Below, in pieces: positions 22,536 to 34,023 of a stretch of DNA of 64,000 nucleotides. The notes under the pieces are model-generated. The model was not told the DNA's origin. It ran no database searches and saw only the letters and a list, made by a program, of their open reading frames with translations. Numbering within the stretch: position 1 is the stretch's first letter; each line of letters begins with the position of its first letter. The stretch lies in contig OY829326.1 in assembly GCA_963691655.1 (NCBI GenBank), positions 92,931,235-92,995,234 of the forward strand, in the 5' to 3' direction. The DNA comes from Toxonevra muliebris (Eukaryota; Arthropoda; Insecta; Diptera; Pallopteridae). Both the position numbers and the translations under genes were made by a program.

Positions 22536-23823
22536 TATTCAAATGAAGGTCTTAAATGTGCTTTATAAATTTTTATTATTTTAATCGTCGTCTCCTTCAA
22601 TGCCATCGAAATTCTCTGCAACTTAATGTGACATCATCATCATTTCATTCATAATCTGCATCGCCATTGTGTACTTCTCTAATTGAATTTAAAATGCTCA
22701 AATTGTGAGCTACATATGAAATTTTTGTTTTAAGCCGGTTTCTCTTAATCGAATGTATCCGGGAATCGGTCTAAAAGTGGTCCCAAAAACCCCTATATTG
22801 AAGAGACCAAATCCCCTGATTTTATCTACACAAAATTTATTGGAAATTTTTTTAAAGAATCTTCGTTCTTGAGTAAAGGAATTATTTTTTTATTAACATT
22901 TTTTCTAATTCGTTCAGAGCCCGACTCCTAAAAGCCGACCAAGTCAAAAGTTAAAAATGTTTTTGATTTTGAAATATATCAGTCGAATGAAAGAAAAATG
23001 TGTCGAAAATGTGTTGGACAACATTATCTAAATGCCATAGGTGCTTAATTAGGTTTATGGATCTGACCAAAATACCAAAATTCGACCACCTCCAACTCGG
23101 TGAGTTCATGACCGATCTCGTTCAAATTTGGTTTGGTAACTACCCAATAGGACAAAACTTTTTTAAATTTTCAAATTTTCCCCATATTCCTCAGCAAAGA
23201 CTGCAGTGGACGCGCAGATCCACGATTAATTGCGTGTAATTGCTTGAATTTCTCATTAAATTTGAGCATTAAATAACTTGAAATTATTTATGTATTTCAT
23301 AATAATTTCTCATTTAATTGCGGAATAGTCGCATCCTCTGTGCGTTCATGAAATGCGCACATATTCTGGAAAGAAAAAAGGAGGAAAATAAAAACTAAAC
23401 CTAAGTACATAACCACCTACCAAAAGGTAATAACTTCTTGTGCTTGTATAATTACCTCAAAATCTCATTAATTTAATTACACGGACTACTTAGTATTTAT
23501 TTATTTTTTTTTCATTTCTTCGTCTTCTTCAAATTAACTTACAGCAGCATTATGCTATCTTTAGTTTTCTTTCAGTTTTTATTCTTGAGTAAACTACCGC
23601 CTCTCTATTAGGAGGGGCAGTGGCGTAGCAGTCAAGGTAGTTTTATAGGTGGAGAACTTTAACTGCTTCAAAATTTACAACTCATAACTTAAAGAAGAAG
23701 ATGAATACTTCTGAGATGTTGAATGCTCTCTTCACTTTACAAAATCCAGGATACGCTACTGTTCACAGCTACAGTGCAATATGAACAGCAACAACAAAAA
23801 GGGGAAGCATTCATGCATACATA
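22536..23823. other. Non-genic stretch
   Basis: No gene recognised. The 79-codon frame at 23000-23239 has no recognisable domain. Confidence 0.45.
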
Positions 23824-24059
23824 TACAGTCCATTTCATAACTATATCACCACTTTTTAAAGAGGAATTTTTAAAATTTACTAAACTTTTTTGTTTATTAT
23901 TTATATTACCACAACGGCACACTTTATTCCATCAATTCATGAAGTTTTTTATTAACAAGCATAATTAAAAAAAAAGTGATTTTCCTGTGTTCCGTAATTA
24001 TATCACCATGTCTATTTAATTAGAAACTATGTAAGCCCTAAAAGTAAAATTTTTGTTAC

Positions 24060-24262
24060 ATCGATAAGAGGCAAGTCAGTTTGCTATACTCCTCGAATTT
24101 TTTTTGGAGTCCTTTGAAATTTTAGACCGACTGTTCAACCGCTGTTCTTGTCTTAGTCGCTATTGCTATTCTGCGGGATATTGACCAAGACCATTCCTTC
24201 TACAATGGTTTCCAATAGGGTTTAGGTCTGGTGAGCAAGTAGGTCCTCTTGGAACACTAACG
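24060..24262 (-). pseudogene. Tc1-like transposase, C-terminal remnant
   Basis: On the minus strand the peptide VPRGPTCSPDLNPIGNH appears near 24250-24200. It is the block with the third catalytic acidic residue (usual form P-QSPDLNPIEN), here with Gly in place of the catalytic Glu. Further blocks of the transposase are not recognisable between 24262 and 25365, so most of the coding region has decayed or been replaced. It belongs to the element at 23824-25395 and fits its orientation. Confidence 0.75.
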
Positions 24263-25164
24263 CCATTCTCACTGCACTACGAATTTTTTCATTTTGTTCA
24301 CATGGAAAGGCAATTATACTGTCGGAAGCCCAGTAAACGCGAAACGAGAGGAATTGCGGAAAGAAAGAGGCTGAAAATTCAGAATTGCTTCAAATGAGAA
24401 CACCGTGGAGTTTCCGATTTTTGTAATAGTAATTTAGTCACGAGGATTTGGGTATTTTTGTGAAATGTCCTAAGCAGGAGTCGCTAGGCGATTAATGTAT
24501 AATTTTCTCAAGCCATAGGAACTTATACAGTCTGGCAACTGGTATAAATCCCCCCGAGTAAAAACAAAAACTTTACAATCGTACTGAATGTACCATGTAT
24601 ACTTCCAATTTAAATACCAAAGTGGTATTTTATTAACTTCAGGACGATAGTTCATACTTCAATATACACAAGTAAATAAAATTATTCGGTAATTCAATAT
24701 AAAAAATTCAATTCAGGGGCCGTCGAGAAACGACTGCGGTGGTGGTGAAGGTGGGGGTAGCTGGTGAGGGGAGCACTCAGTAAAAGTCAATGAGAGGTCC
24801 TGAATACCCTGTATTTCATCATTATTTCTCTTCTGAAATGTCTGGAATATGTTGAAAGGATACTGGAGTATTTCTTTCGGGAAGGAACAAACATAAAATC
24901 ATTTGTTTTCATGCAAAAAAAAGTCGCCCACACAGTTAGATTTTCTCCCATCAAAATTTAACAAATTACAATTATATTGAATCTTTCCGTAGTACTATCC
25001 CAGGTACCTCCCATATTATATACAGGAAAATGTATTCAATGTACTTTGAACGGTGAAGTTACGGTCCAAAATGTCTTATGAGCTGAGAAAACTTTACTCG
25101 TATGCCAACAATTTGTTCATCTACCAGAATGAAAAGTTTTGATAACGTCAAAAACAGCTCTTCC

Positions 25165-25307
25165 ATGGTGAAACTAGTTTCATGGAACTGTCAAGAGGTA
25201 AGAGGAAAGAAACATCAGAGGGATAGACGAAATCGCGGGTATCATTTTATGAAACTTCAAAAGGGAATGTTAAAAATCTTAGGCAACTGGTTTCACCATG
25301 GAAGAGC
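25165..25307. repeat. Near-perfect 23-bp inverted repeat inside the second Tc1 element
   Basis: GCTCTTCCATGGTGAAACTA at about 25165 is mirrored by TGGTTTCACCATGGAAGAGC at about 25288-25307, with about 100 bp between. The left arm overlaps the inner transposase-binding-like motif, so the right arm may be an extra inverted copy of it. Confidence 0.7.
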
Positions 25308-25395
25308 TGACAAAGTCTTTCAGTTATTTTTAGAGAGAAATCTGGTCGAAAGTCTCGAGTAAAATGGTGAAGATATAGTTGTGAAATGGACTGTA

Positions 25396-28035
25396 TAAAG
25401 AAAATCCCTAAAAACTTAAGTACCTACAATTTTTCGTTTGTTTGTCCATTCTCTTTGTACTGCCCTTTTCCTTTGGTGAAATCTCTCCCTCTCTCTCCCC
25501 CCGCCCCCTTTTTTTTCTCAAGGAAAACCACAATTTCTGCACTAATAAAACGATTATTTACTACTTTATTAGTAACGCTGCCACACTGAATGAATGAATG
25601 AACGAATGAATGAGAGATTTTCCAGTTAAGTGAATACAAAATGTTTGAATTTTTCAGCAGAATTAACTCAAATTGTGTGTCCGTCGTGATAAAATTTTGT
25701 GTATATTTCATAAATTTTCATCCGTTTTGTTTTTGTAAGCTGCCAGTTGCAAGTTGCATATCTCTTTCTTTTAGTCAGTGAGATAACTTATCAACTTTAT
25801 GTTGAAATTTTAAAGCGATTATTGAGATTTTTACCACAAAATAACAAAAAAACAAAAACAAAAGAAAAAAAACAAAAAACACAAAATGTGCAATCAAAAC
25901 AAAAACAAAGTAAAAAATAAACTAGTAAAAATGCATGTGTGTGTGTGTGCTGTGCACTTTTTCTGGTTCTGGCAAAATGCCAAAAACCGCCATTCAACGA
26001 AACGAAAGTCGAAAGTAATTTTTGGCATTTTAATTGCAAAAATTGTTTTTGGGTGAAGCGTACATGAAGGTGTTGACAATGGCAAGGGTAAGGGCAAGGA
26101 AAAAGGTAAGAGGAATGTAGAAGTTTGTAAGCGGAAACGAACGGACGAATGAATGAAAGATTGAATGAACAATTGAACGCGTTGGGAATTTCATTAAACC
26201 GCAGCAGCACAATAACATCGCGCAATAAAATAACACTTAACAAAATACGATTGTAGCCCACTGCAGTGTAGAATGGTCTAAAATTATTGGCAGGATTGCT
26301 AGCAAACAACAACAGCAATAACAATAACAAAAACAGCTTACAAAAGCAGTAGTTTTACATAATACAAAATGTGAAGACATACGTTTCCCCCACCCCCTAC
26401 AACGCCTTTCGCTCACCCTTCTCCGCTGGATGTGAGTGTGAATGAAAAAGCAGGAATGAAAGTTTTGATACTTACATACAAAAAACTTTTATACTTAAAA
26501 GTAAACGGCGCAATCTTTATGAGCTCGTTCCGCGTATTTTGTAAAATTAATATTTGTAAATTTGTTGGCTTAATTGAAGAAAATGTTTCGCTCCAAACGA
26601 AATTGAAATTTCCGCATACACACACATTCACACGCTGAGAGAAAAAAGCAGCGATTTATATTTTTAATTGTTGTTGTTGTTGGGTGCAATTTTCCTTTCT
26701 TGCTCTTTCTCTTCTTCCTCGTTCTTCTCAACACCAAACAGCACCACAAACGGAATACTTTTCATATTTCCTTACATTTTCTAATTTATTTCAATTATTT
26801 CATAATTAAATTAAGATTTATTGGTATGGAAAAAACGGAAAGTTATAAAATTTTACAGCGAACGTGTAATAATTTCAAATTATTGACCATGATTATTGAT
26901 ACTTAACGGTATTATTGTTGTTGTAATTGACAAGCGAAATTAATTAATAAATCATATAATGTGTTTACTTTAATGAGTTAAATTTTTGTAAAATTAAAAA
27001 AAAGGTATTGAAAGTCTGTAAGTGTGAGAACGGAAAAGTCGCCGCGCTTACTGTTACACTTCACTGTGTTAGCTACTCCGAAAGAAGTTAGTGGTAATGG
27101 GGAATTACATTATTCACGCAAGAAAAAAAATACGTTAACGAGTTTTAAACTCTTGAAAATAAAAAGTTATTCTTACTTGAAATTCTACTTGTTTATGAAC
27201 TTTACGTATGTAAATGTACTTACTGTTTCTCCATCGACTTCGACCGTGTATATTTAATTTCAAAAGAGTCGATAAGACAATTCAAAACAATTTTTTCCGC
27301 AACATTGAATAAATAATTTTTTTTTTAAAAGGAAATACTGCCCTGAATATTGAATAAAGATCCGAAGACTCATATAGACTGCTATTTCATAGTTTTTTTT
27401 TACAAGGAGCTCACCATAATGCACTGATGGTAATCGGCTTGAATGATTATTATTTTAAAGTCCTACAACTTTGAGATCTGACACAAATTTGTTCGTTATG
27501 AAAATGTAATTTTTAATTTTTTTCATTACAAAATATTCAATATTGGCCGAGTCCTCTTTCAACTGCCGCAAAAATGAGTCCCTTCGTGATGGCCACTCTC
27601 ATTTTTATCTGTAATAGTCAGAAAAAAAAAAACAAATAGATTAGTACAATTGACACTATAATATTGCCTTTGTTGTAGGTGATTTTTCGTTTGAACTTAA
27701 CGTAGCGATTTTTAGGCAAAAACTCATTATTTTATTGCCGATAAAACAAAATCGAAGTCACTAAAAAAAAATCCTACGACAAAGACTAGAAAATTATATA
27801 TATGAAAACCACAAAAAGATTCAAGCAATTCGATTCATTGGTTGTCGAGAGATACGGAAAATATAAAATTTTTTACATTTTTCGATTTTAAATGGCGCTT
27901 AAGTGAATATTTTGTTTACTAGTGTATATAGAAGTTTATAAAATTAAATAAAATTCAATTCGGTTTCAAACAAGCTATACATTTTTTATATACTGGAAAA
28001 AAATCCATACATTTTTAAGTTGCTATATTGTATAC
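25396..28035. other. AT-rich non-genic stretch
   Basis: It holds pyrimidine-rich sequence at 25480-25520, GAATGAATG-type short repeats at 25588-25612, a (GT)n run at about 25935-25950, A-rich CAAAAACA repeats at 25840-25920 and CAACAA repeats near 26305. A 177-codon minus frame at 25797-26330 and its out-of-frame neighbours all derive from these simple repeats. A weak inverted pair, CTTTGTTGTAGG at 27668 and CCTACGACAAAG at 27773, may be a tiny MITE. Confidence 0.5.
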
Positions 28036-28725
28036 TTAACCCTTTCGGCACCGTAGAAAAGCCAGAGGAGATAGCGCATATTGTGATTCATATTGTCTGA
28101 CCTCCATTTCTTGTTACATTTTGTGCCTCTAAAGGTTTGAGGCACAAATGGGTCATGGCCGGTAACCGAGTGTCCTTCAATGGGAATTTTTGACAAACTT
28201 TTTCTGTATATTTTTTTTAAGATAAACAAAGTACCTTAGTATTAATTTTTTACTTAACCCTTTCTAGACCGTAAGAAAACTAGAACCGATAAAGCAAAAC
28301 CCAGTTTAGATTCTCATTCTTCGACCTCCATTTAATTGTAAAAAAGTTTTTAACATGTTTCCATTGAAGATATTAGGATCACCGGTGACCCATAGCAAAA
28401 CTTGTATTCCAAAGAACTAAAGAAACATTTAAAAATATAGGAAATCATGTTTGAGTAAATAGTTTTTCTTACCACATATTAAAAACTTGGTGTATTTGAA
28501 CAAATTTTGTAAAAATTGTAAGCGGTTGAAAATTAACAAAAAACCAAATTTTTTCACTTTAATCCGCTACAGTACCGTTACCAAAAAATATTTGCAAATT
28601 TTTTCAATTGAAATTAAAGAAACATCAATTCTCTTTAAACTTAAAAAAATAGATTGGACGGTTTTTAACAAATCGCAAAAAGTAATCTTGTGACACCGGT
28701 AACATCATGGTACCGAAAGGGTTAA
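28036..28725. mobile_element. TTAA-flanked TIR element (piggyBac-type), non-autonomous
   Basis: TTAA at 28036-28039 and 28722-28725 flank ends CCCTTTCGGCACCGTA (left) and CCCTTTCGGTACC (right, reversed). A TTAA target and CCC-starting ends are hallmarks of piggyBac elements. A second, related left end lies inside at 28254: TTAA then CCCTTTCTAGACCGTA, followed in both copies by a shared GACCTCCATTT. The blocks GGTCATGGCCGGTAACCGAG and CACCGGTGACCCATAG are inverted relatives. This suggests a nested or tandemly duplicated MITE. No transposase is present; the open frames over 28023-28693 are not protein-like. Confidence 0.75.
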
Positions 28726-29193
28726 ATAGTTGGAATAATACTCGTATAAAAATATTTATATGCCAACGTTTTGAAATTTTTTTAGGTAGTCATATAAAAT
28801 AATTAAATAAGTCAGCCAAATCTCAATGGATTTTTTTATAGCTTGTTAGAAACAAAATTGAATGCAGTTTGTTTTCATATATGGTTCTTTTATATACCAT
28901 ATACACTGGTAAACGCCATTCACAATGAAAAAATGTGAAAGTTTTTTTAAATTTCAGTATGTTTTGCCCTCTAAAATATATTACCAATTTATATATCTAT
29001 ATCTAGACTAAATGTCTTCTTTTGAATGGATGTATAAAAATAAAGTTTCGGGCAAGTATATGCTATAACCTATCAAAAATGGGTTTTTCGGCCCTAAGTT
29101 CAGATTTTGAGGGTCAATTCTGAGTAGGCAGTTTTTGTTTTACTTGATAATACCTATAATTTGAACTATGTCACCATTCCCTGCCCAACAAGG
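28726..29193. other. AT-rich non-genic stretch
   Basis: Nothing recognised. Confidence 0.5.
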
Positions 29194-30003
29194 TAGGGTA
29201 AAAGGGGGAGGATTCGCCACCGGGGCACATTTGCCACCCCCCCGCCCCCTTATCTTCTAATTAAAGAAAGTTTTATAATTGAAACAATCTATAATTTGTG
29301 CTTTTATCGATCATCGATCATCCTTCTACTTTGACAGTTGAGCTTTGTGATCGTGGGCAGACGTGTTTTATTGTTTTTCGAGTGGTTGCAAAAATATTTG
29401 ATAGTAAGTAAATCTTGTAATAACTTTTTAATTTATTGAGTGAGAAAAAAGTTGTTCAATTATGTTATTTCGGTGTTATTTAATTAAAAAATAAGCACTA
29501 GGTTCTTTTTATAAATGTTCAAAAAGTTTAAAAAAAATTATGTTTTTATGAAAGTGGTTGCTCTTGGGGCACATTCACCAGAATGCGGATGGGGCGGTTT
29601 CGACGGCATATGATGTTAAATTAAGTCATATCCAAATAAATTCCTCTGGATCAGTACTATCCACTTTTATTTACATGTATATACAAATGCTTATTTTTTT
29701 GTTAATAAATAACTTATATTTTTTAACAAAATATTTTAAAAATAAATCATTTATATGTTTGTTACTTTATGTTATAAATAAATTTTCATAAATTAAAAAT
29801 AAGTAGAACTTATTCTGACTGATAATATGTAATAGTAATATACAAGAACAAAAATTAAAAAAAAAAACTATTACTTTATCAAAAACCTTGAATTTTATTC
29901 CTTGACGATTGCAAATTAAAAAAAAAAATTTAAAAAAAAAACTATTATTTTAGCCTAGACAACACTTTAAAAAAAAGTGGCGAATGCTCCCCCTTCTACC
30001 CTA
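29194..30003. mobile_element. TA-flanked TIR element, about 0.8 kb
   Basis: TA at 29194-29195 and 30002-30003 flank 25-bp inverted repeats matching at 23 positions: GGGTAAAAGGGGGAGGATTC then GCCAC on the left, GGGTAGAAGGGGGAGCATTC then GCCAC on the right (reversed). The G-rich ends stand out from the AT-rich interior. GGGGCACATT recurs inside at about 29224 and 29567. The interior carries no recognisable transposase; the 77-codon frame at 29558 has no domain. A TA target suggests mobilisation by a Tc1/mariner-type enzyme, which is inference. Confidence 0.8.
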
Positions 30004-31765
30004 TATTTTGCTTATAAAAATATAAGGGAATAGCATTCTTCATTCTGAACAACTTTTGTCCTATGACTTTTTCAATATCTTAATTACAAGTGTTAAAATC
30101 TGAAATTAACTAGTGGGCCATATATGGTTCGTTGGGCACTATCAAGTAAAATAGAAATGTATAACTTTTTTTAATCACTTTATTGAAAAAAATAACCAAA
30201 AATTAAAATTAATACCAGTTATTCAGTGTGAAATTTATAGAAACAATATCTTTCGGATATATATTGTATATCAAAAATTTTATTTTATTTTTATGTGGAA
30301 AACGTACTTTTTCACATAAAAATGGTAATAACTTTTAACAGCTGACGTTTTCTAACACCGTATATATGTGCATCGATACAGAAAGCTTCAATCTACGAAA
30401 TCCATTTTTCGGCATAGGTTTTAATAAAGCAGAAAAAGCAAGCCTTTTACGACTCGCTTTTAAATCTTCTAAACTTCTGCAATAAAGTGGGTGTTACCGC
30501 CACTGATATCATAATCTTTTTTTTTTCTTTTTAAATCCTTATCCAAGACTGAAATTTGTTAAGTTAACCTTATGTACAAACTGTAAGGTGATCATGTAAT
30601 TACAAAGAACATTTCAAGGTTAGCCAGAGTAATCGTAGTTGCAAATAAAAAATTACGTTTAATAATTTTCGTCAAAAAATTAAACAGAAATTGCAAAAAG
30701 TAAAATCCTGACTTTATTATTTTTATTAACTGATCTTTGTAAAGCGGTAAACGGAGCTTTATGTAAGTACATTTATTTATAGTCCAATTAATTTGAATTT
30801 GGAACAATTAAAAATTTGGTTGTGATAACCGTAACAATTCCGGTAGACAAATGTGTTCAACACTAAAAATAGTAGCAAAATAATGAAAACCAATGTTAAT
30901 ATCTCCAGCGCTGCCTTTACAGTTAAATTTTCCACGCAAACGATCCGCTCAGAATTTCAACTCACTGTCTACAATAATAAAGGCGAAATTGGATTTCGCT
31001 TTGAATCTACTGCATTTATAGACATATTACATTACATACATACTTAGTACATTAAACAAAAAAAATTAAATAATTCTATAAAAGAATTTGAAACGGAAAA
31101 GCAAAGAAAAAAATAGTTGAACACGTATTTTTTTTAAGCTACCAGTTAAGGACACTAGATTGTCGCGGTTGTCAATGCCAACCAGCAACAACAACAACTT
31201 ACATACATACAAACGAACGAACGAAAGAACTAGCTAAATCCGGCCATGACAATCCATTTTAATGCTACCAATCAAAATGGACTTTCTGCCTGCTGCTGCT
31301 GTTGCTTTCTGCTGCATTTCAAGCGTATTTAGTTGCCAAGTGGCTTAGTTTTTAAAGAAGATTTTTTCAATCTACAATACTCTTACTATGTATGTATGTA
31401 TAGGTTGGTAGGTGTCTTTCCTACCTGTAACCATGAAACGGATTTTTATTGTATAATTTCATACTTGTAGTAAAAGTGTAGTAAATAGCACAACTAACTG
31501 GTATTTGGTATGCTACACGTTCAAGGGGAGAATATCTTAATAGCATGTTTAAAAATACCTATAGTAGAATGTAATCACAGTCATTATAAAAACATCACAG
31601 AAACGTCAAATTTTAACTTCCTGCTGATGGTTCTGATATTGATCTTAAACTTTTGTGAGGGAAATAAAACTTTCGAAAAAAAGATGACATATCAATTTGT
31701 TAAATTGTTAACAAATTGTGATTTGCAATCAATCAAATTTTCTTGTCATAATAAATCATTTATTT
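30004..31765. other. AT-rich non-genic stretch
   Basis: No gene recognised. A GTATGTATGTATA run lies near 31388. Short frames at 30592, 30853 and 31510 lack domains. Confidence 0.45.
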
Positions 31766-31770
31766 AAAAT

Positions 31771-31925
31771 TATAGAATAGTGGTAACTCTAAGTACATAA
31801 ATATCCAACTGTTAATATATGAATACGAAACTCTAAGTAGACGAATATGCTTAATGAATTACAACGAATAAAACTTACTTATCATCCAGAGTTTGAACTA
31901 TATCGGCGTTTATTACTACATTACA
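31771..31925 (+). repeat. 5' LTR
   Basis: The LTR starts TATAGAATAGTGGTAACTC and ends TTACTACATTACA. It lacks the common TG...CA ends, as in some gypsy-group elements. The same 155 bp is present at 33864-34018. Confidence 0.92.
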
Positions 31926-31926
31926 G

Positions 31927-31944
31927 TGGCGACGAGGATGGGAT
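31927..31944 (+). promoter_or_regulatory. Primer-binding site complementary to tRNA-Ser(GCU)
   Basis: TGGCGACGAGGATGGGAT begins one base after the LTR. It is complementary to CCA plus the 3' arm of fly tRNA-Ser(GCU), as I recall that tRNA. tRNA-Ser priming is known for the 17.6/297 branch of Ty3/gypsy elements. Confidence 0.8.
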
Positions 31945-33646
31945 GGGATGGGAATTATACCAATATTTAAAGGGCATAAAATTTTTGATTTTAACCGATC
32001 ATAAACCTTTGTTTTCACTGTTACATGAAACTGCTGGCATTCCTTTAATGGCAGCAAATCGAATGCAAAGATGGGCATATTTTTTGTCAGGTTTCGATTA
32101 CAACATTAAGTATAGAAAAGGCTTAGATAATGCAAATGCAGATTTCGTATCCAGATTGCCAATGAACGATATCGCGGATGATAGCTTAGATGAAGTCGGT
32201 TACACCAATTTCATCGGATATGATATTTTTCCGGTAGACTTTAATACTATAAAAACTGCAACTGAAAAAGATGAAATTTTGTCAGAAATGTTAAAAATTT
32301 TAAAGGTAGGAGTAATTGATGATATTAAAGAAAATCGAGAAAAATTTAAAAGTTTTATAGCACGTTCAACTGAAATTACGGTAGAAAGGGGAGTACTTCT
32401 ATGGGGTCATCGAGTAATTATTCCGAAAGAATTACATGAGGAGGTTCTATCGCAACTACATTCTGTTCACCAGGGTATAGTAAAAACGAAAAGTGTAGCC
32501 AGATCTTATTTCTGGTGGCCTGGTATGGATAAGGATATCGAGAACAAAATTAAATCATGTAGTTATTGTGCAATGGTTAAGCCGACTCCAGGCAGGGCAC
32601 CACTAATACCATGGGAAATTGAACGATCACCATGGATTAGAGTCCACATTGACTTTGCAGGCCCAATAAACAATTTCTATTTTTTAATTATAATTGATGC
32701 TTATTCTAAATGGACGGAAATTTTCAAAACGAAGTCAATGACGGCATCTTTTGCAATTGAAAGTTTACGTGAACTATTCTGTAGGTATGGAATTCCCAAG
32801 AAGATAGTTAGTGATAATGGAACACAATTTTGTTCAGGAGATTTTAGTCTGTTTATGCGCCGTAACGGCATCAAACACATATTAACTGCTCCCGGCTATC
32901 CTGCTACCAATGGTGCAGCAGAAAATGCAGTAAAAACTTTTAAAACTGAATTAAATGCAATAAAAAAACAAATTGAAACGAATGGTCATGTAATTAATCT
33001 AGATTTAGAATTAAATAAAATATTATTTGCAAATCGTACTACAAAGCATTGTACTACCGGTGAAACACCTGCCAAACTATTTTTTAATCGCGAACTAGTT
33101 ACAACATTTGATTTAATGAAGCCATCAAATGAAATATTAGATAAAGAACAAACAAAATAAAATTCGAAGGTGCACGAGCGTATTATTAATGCACAACAAA
33201 AACAAATTCAATATTATGGAGGTAGACGTAAACAAAGTTTCGAGATTGGTAATAAAGTAATGATCCGGGATTGTTCGGATCCAAATAAAGTAGATTGGTG
33301 TGATGCTCGTATCGAAGAAAAGTTAGGCCGTAGATTTTACATATGTCGCATTAAGAAAAATAATCGATTAATCAAACGACATTTAAATCAAATAAAGCCT
33401 ATGTCAACCAACATGAATCAAAATCCTGTCGTGGACGCTAAAGACTCAAACACTAGCAAAAATGAACACGCACATAGTAGTACGGCGCACGGTCTAGAAA
33501 CTCATTCACCATTATCGATCTCGCCCGGCATTGAAGCGACGGGGTCCAGTGCATGTGGTGTACCCCAGAGTACCGCATCGCCCGTTGCTCCAAATGAGGG
33601 TCGTCCTAGACGTAATACTCGCAGGCCTCACCGATATCCAAAATAA
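31945..33646 (+). pseudogene. Ty3/gypsy pol remnant: RNase H end, integrase and C-terminal tail
   Basis: The frame is open from within the LTR, but true coding similarity begins just after the primer site at YQYLKGIKFLILTDHKPLFS (end of RNase H). Next come DYNIKYRKGLDNANADFVSR, the integrase zinc domain (HSVHQGIVKTKSVARSYFWW to CSYCAMV, an HHCC pattern at about 32455-32575), and the catalytic core with Asp at about 32651 (HIDFAGP), Asp at about 32813 (SDNGTQF) and Glu at about 32921 (GAAENAV). The last two are 35 residues apart, so the DD35E triad is intact. A single in-frame TAA at 33158-33160 breaks the frame. After it the integrase C-terminal module (QSFEIGNKVMIRDC to IKRHLNQIKPM) continues in the same frame to the normal end, NTRRPHRYPK. 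No env follows. Only one nonsense codon damages this part. Confidence 0.93.
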
Positions 33647-33863
33647 TACAATTTTGAAAAATTATACCCAATATATAAAAAAAATTGTAACATTGAATTA
33701 AAAAAAAATTATAGAAAATTATTTTAAAAAAAAAATGTAAATAAATTAAGTGGGGGTGTATGGAGTAACATTGAATTGTAACATTGAATTGTAACATTGA
33801 ATTACAATTATTATAGAAATTTATTTAAAAAAAAAAAATATTTAAATAAATTAATTGGGGGAG
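33647..33863 (+). repeat. Duplicated polypurine-tract region before the 3' LTR
   Basis: ATTAAGTGGGGGTG at about 33746 and ATTAATTGGGGGAG at about 33850 are two polypurine tracts about 105 bp apart. Each is preceded by TTGTAACATTGAATT and an A-rich stretch. GTAACATTGAATT occurs three times between about 33767 and 33803. The second tract directly abuts the LTR and is the working one. Confidence 0.8.
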
Positions 33864-34018
33864 TATAGAATAGTGGTAACTCTAAGTACATAAATATCCA
33901 ACTGTTAATATATGAATACGAAACTCTAAGTAGACGAATATGCTTAATGAATTACAACGAATAAAACTTACTTATCATCCAGAGTTTGAACTATATCGGC
34001 GTTTATTACTACATTACA
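33864..34018 (+). repeat. 3' LTR
   Basis: Same 155 bp as the 5' LTR, followed by the target duplication AAAAT. Confidence 0.92.
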
Positions 34019-34023
34019 AAAAT

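Larger units (their letters stand above)
23824..25395 (-). mobile_element. Second Tc1-like element with IR/DR ends
   Basis: TA pairs at 23824-23825 and 25394-25395 flank inverted ends: CAGTCCATTTCATAACTATA then TCACCA on the left, and CAGTCCATTTCACAACTATA then TCTTCACCA reversed on the right. Inner motif copies are present: CCGTAATTATATCACCATG at about 23993 and CATGGTGAAACTAGTTTCATG at about 25170. Length 1.57 kb is normal for Tc1. The family differs from the 20.9-kb element, since the terminal sequences are unrelated. Confidence 0.85.
31766..34023 (+). mobile_element. Ty3/gypsy LTR retrotransposon, internally deleted
   Basis: Two 155-bp LTRs (31771-31925 and 33864-34018) appear identical and are flanked by the 5-bp duplication AAAAT (31766-31770 and 34019-34023). 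A primer-binding site follows the left LTR after one base. The coding interior starts straight away inside RNase H and runs through integrase. Gag, protease and reverse transcriptase are missing, so the element is a deletion derivative that needs proteins from elsewhere. LTRs that appear identical imply a fairly recent insertion. The total of 2.25 kb compares with 5-8 kb for a complete member. Confidence 0.95.

Noticed and set aside
25797..26330. 177-codon minus-strand open frame starting with a Leu run
   Set aside because: It is built from CAA/CAAAAACA/GAATGAATG simple repeats. Overlapping frames in other phases are equally open and show no domain.
28023..28229. 68-codon minus-strand frame
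   Set aside because: It lies within the TTAA element and shows no transposase motif.
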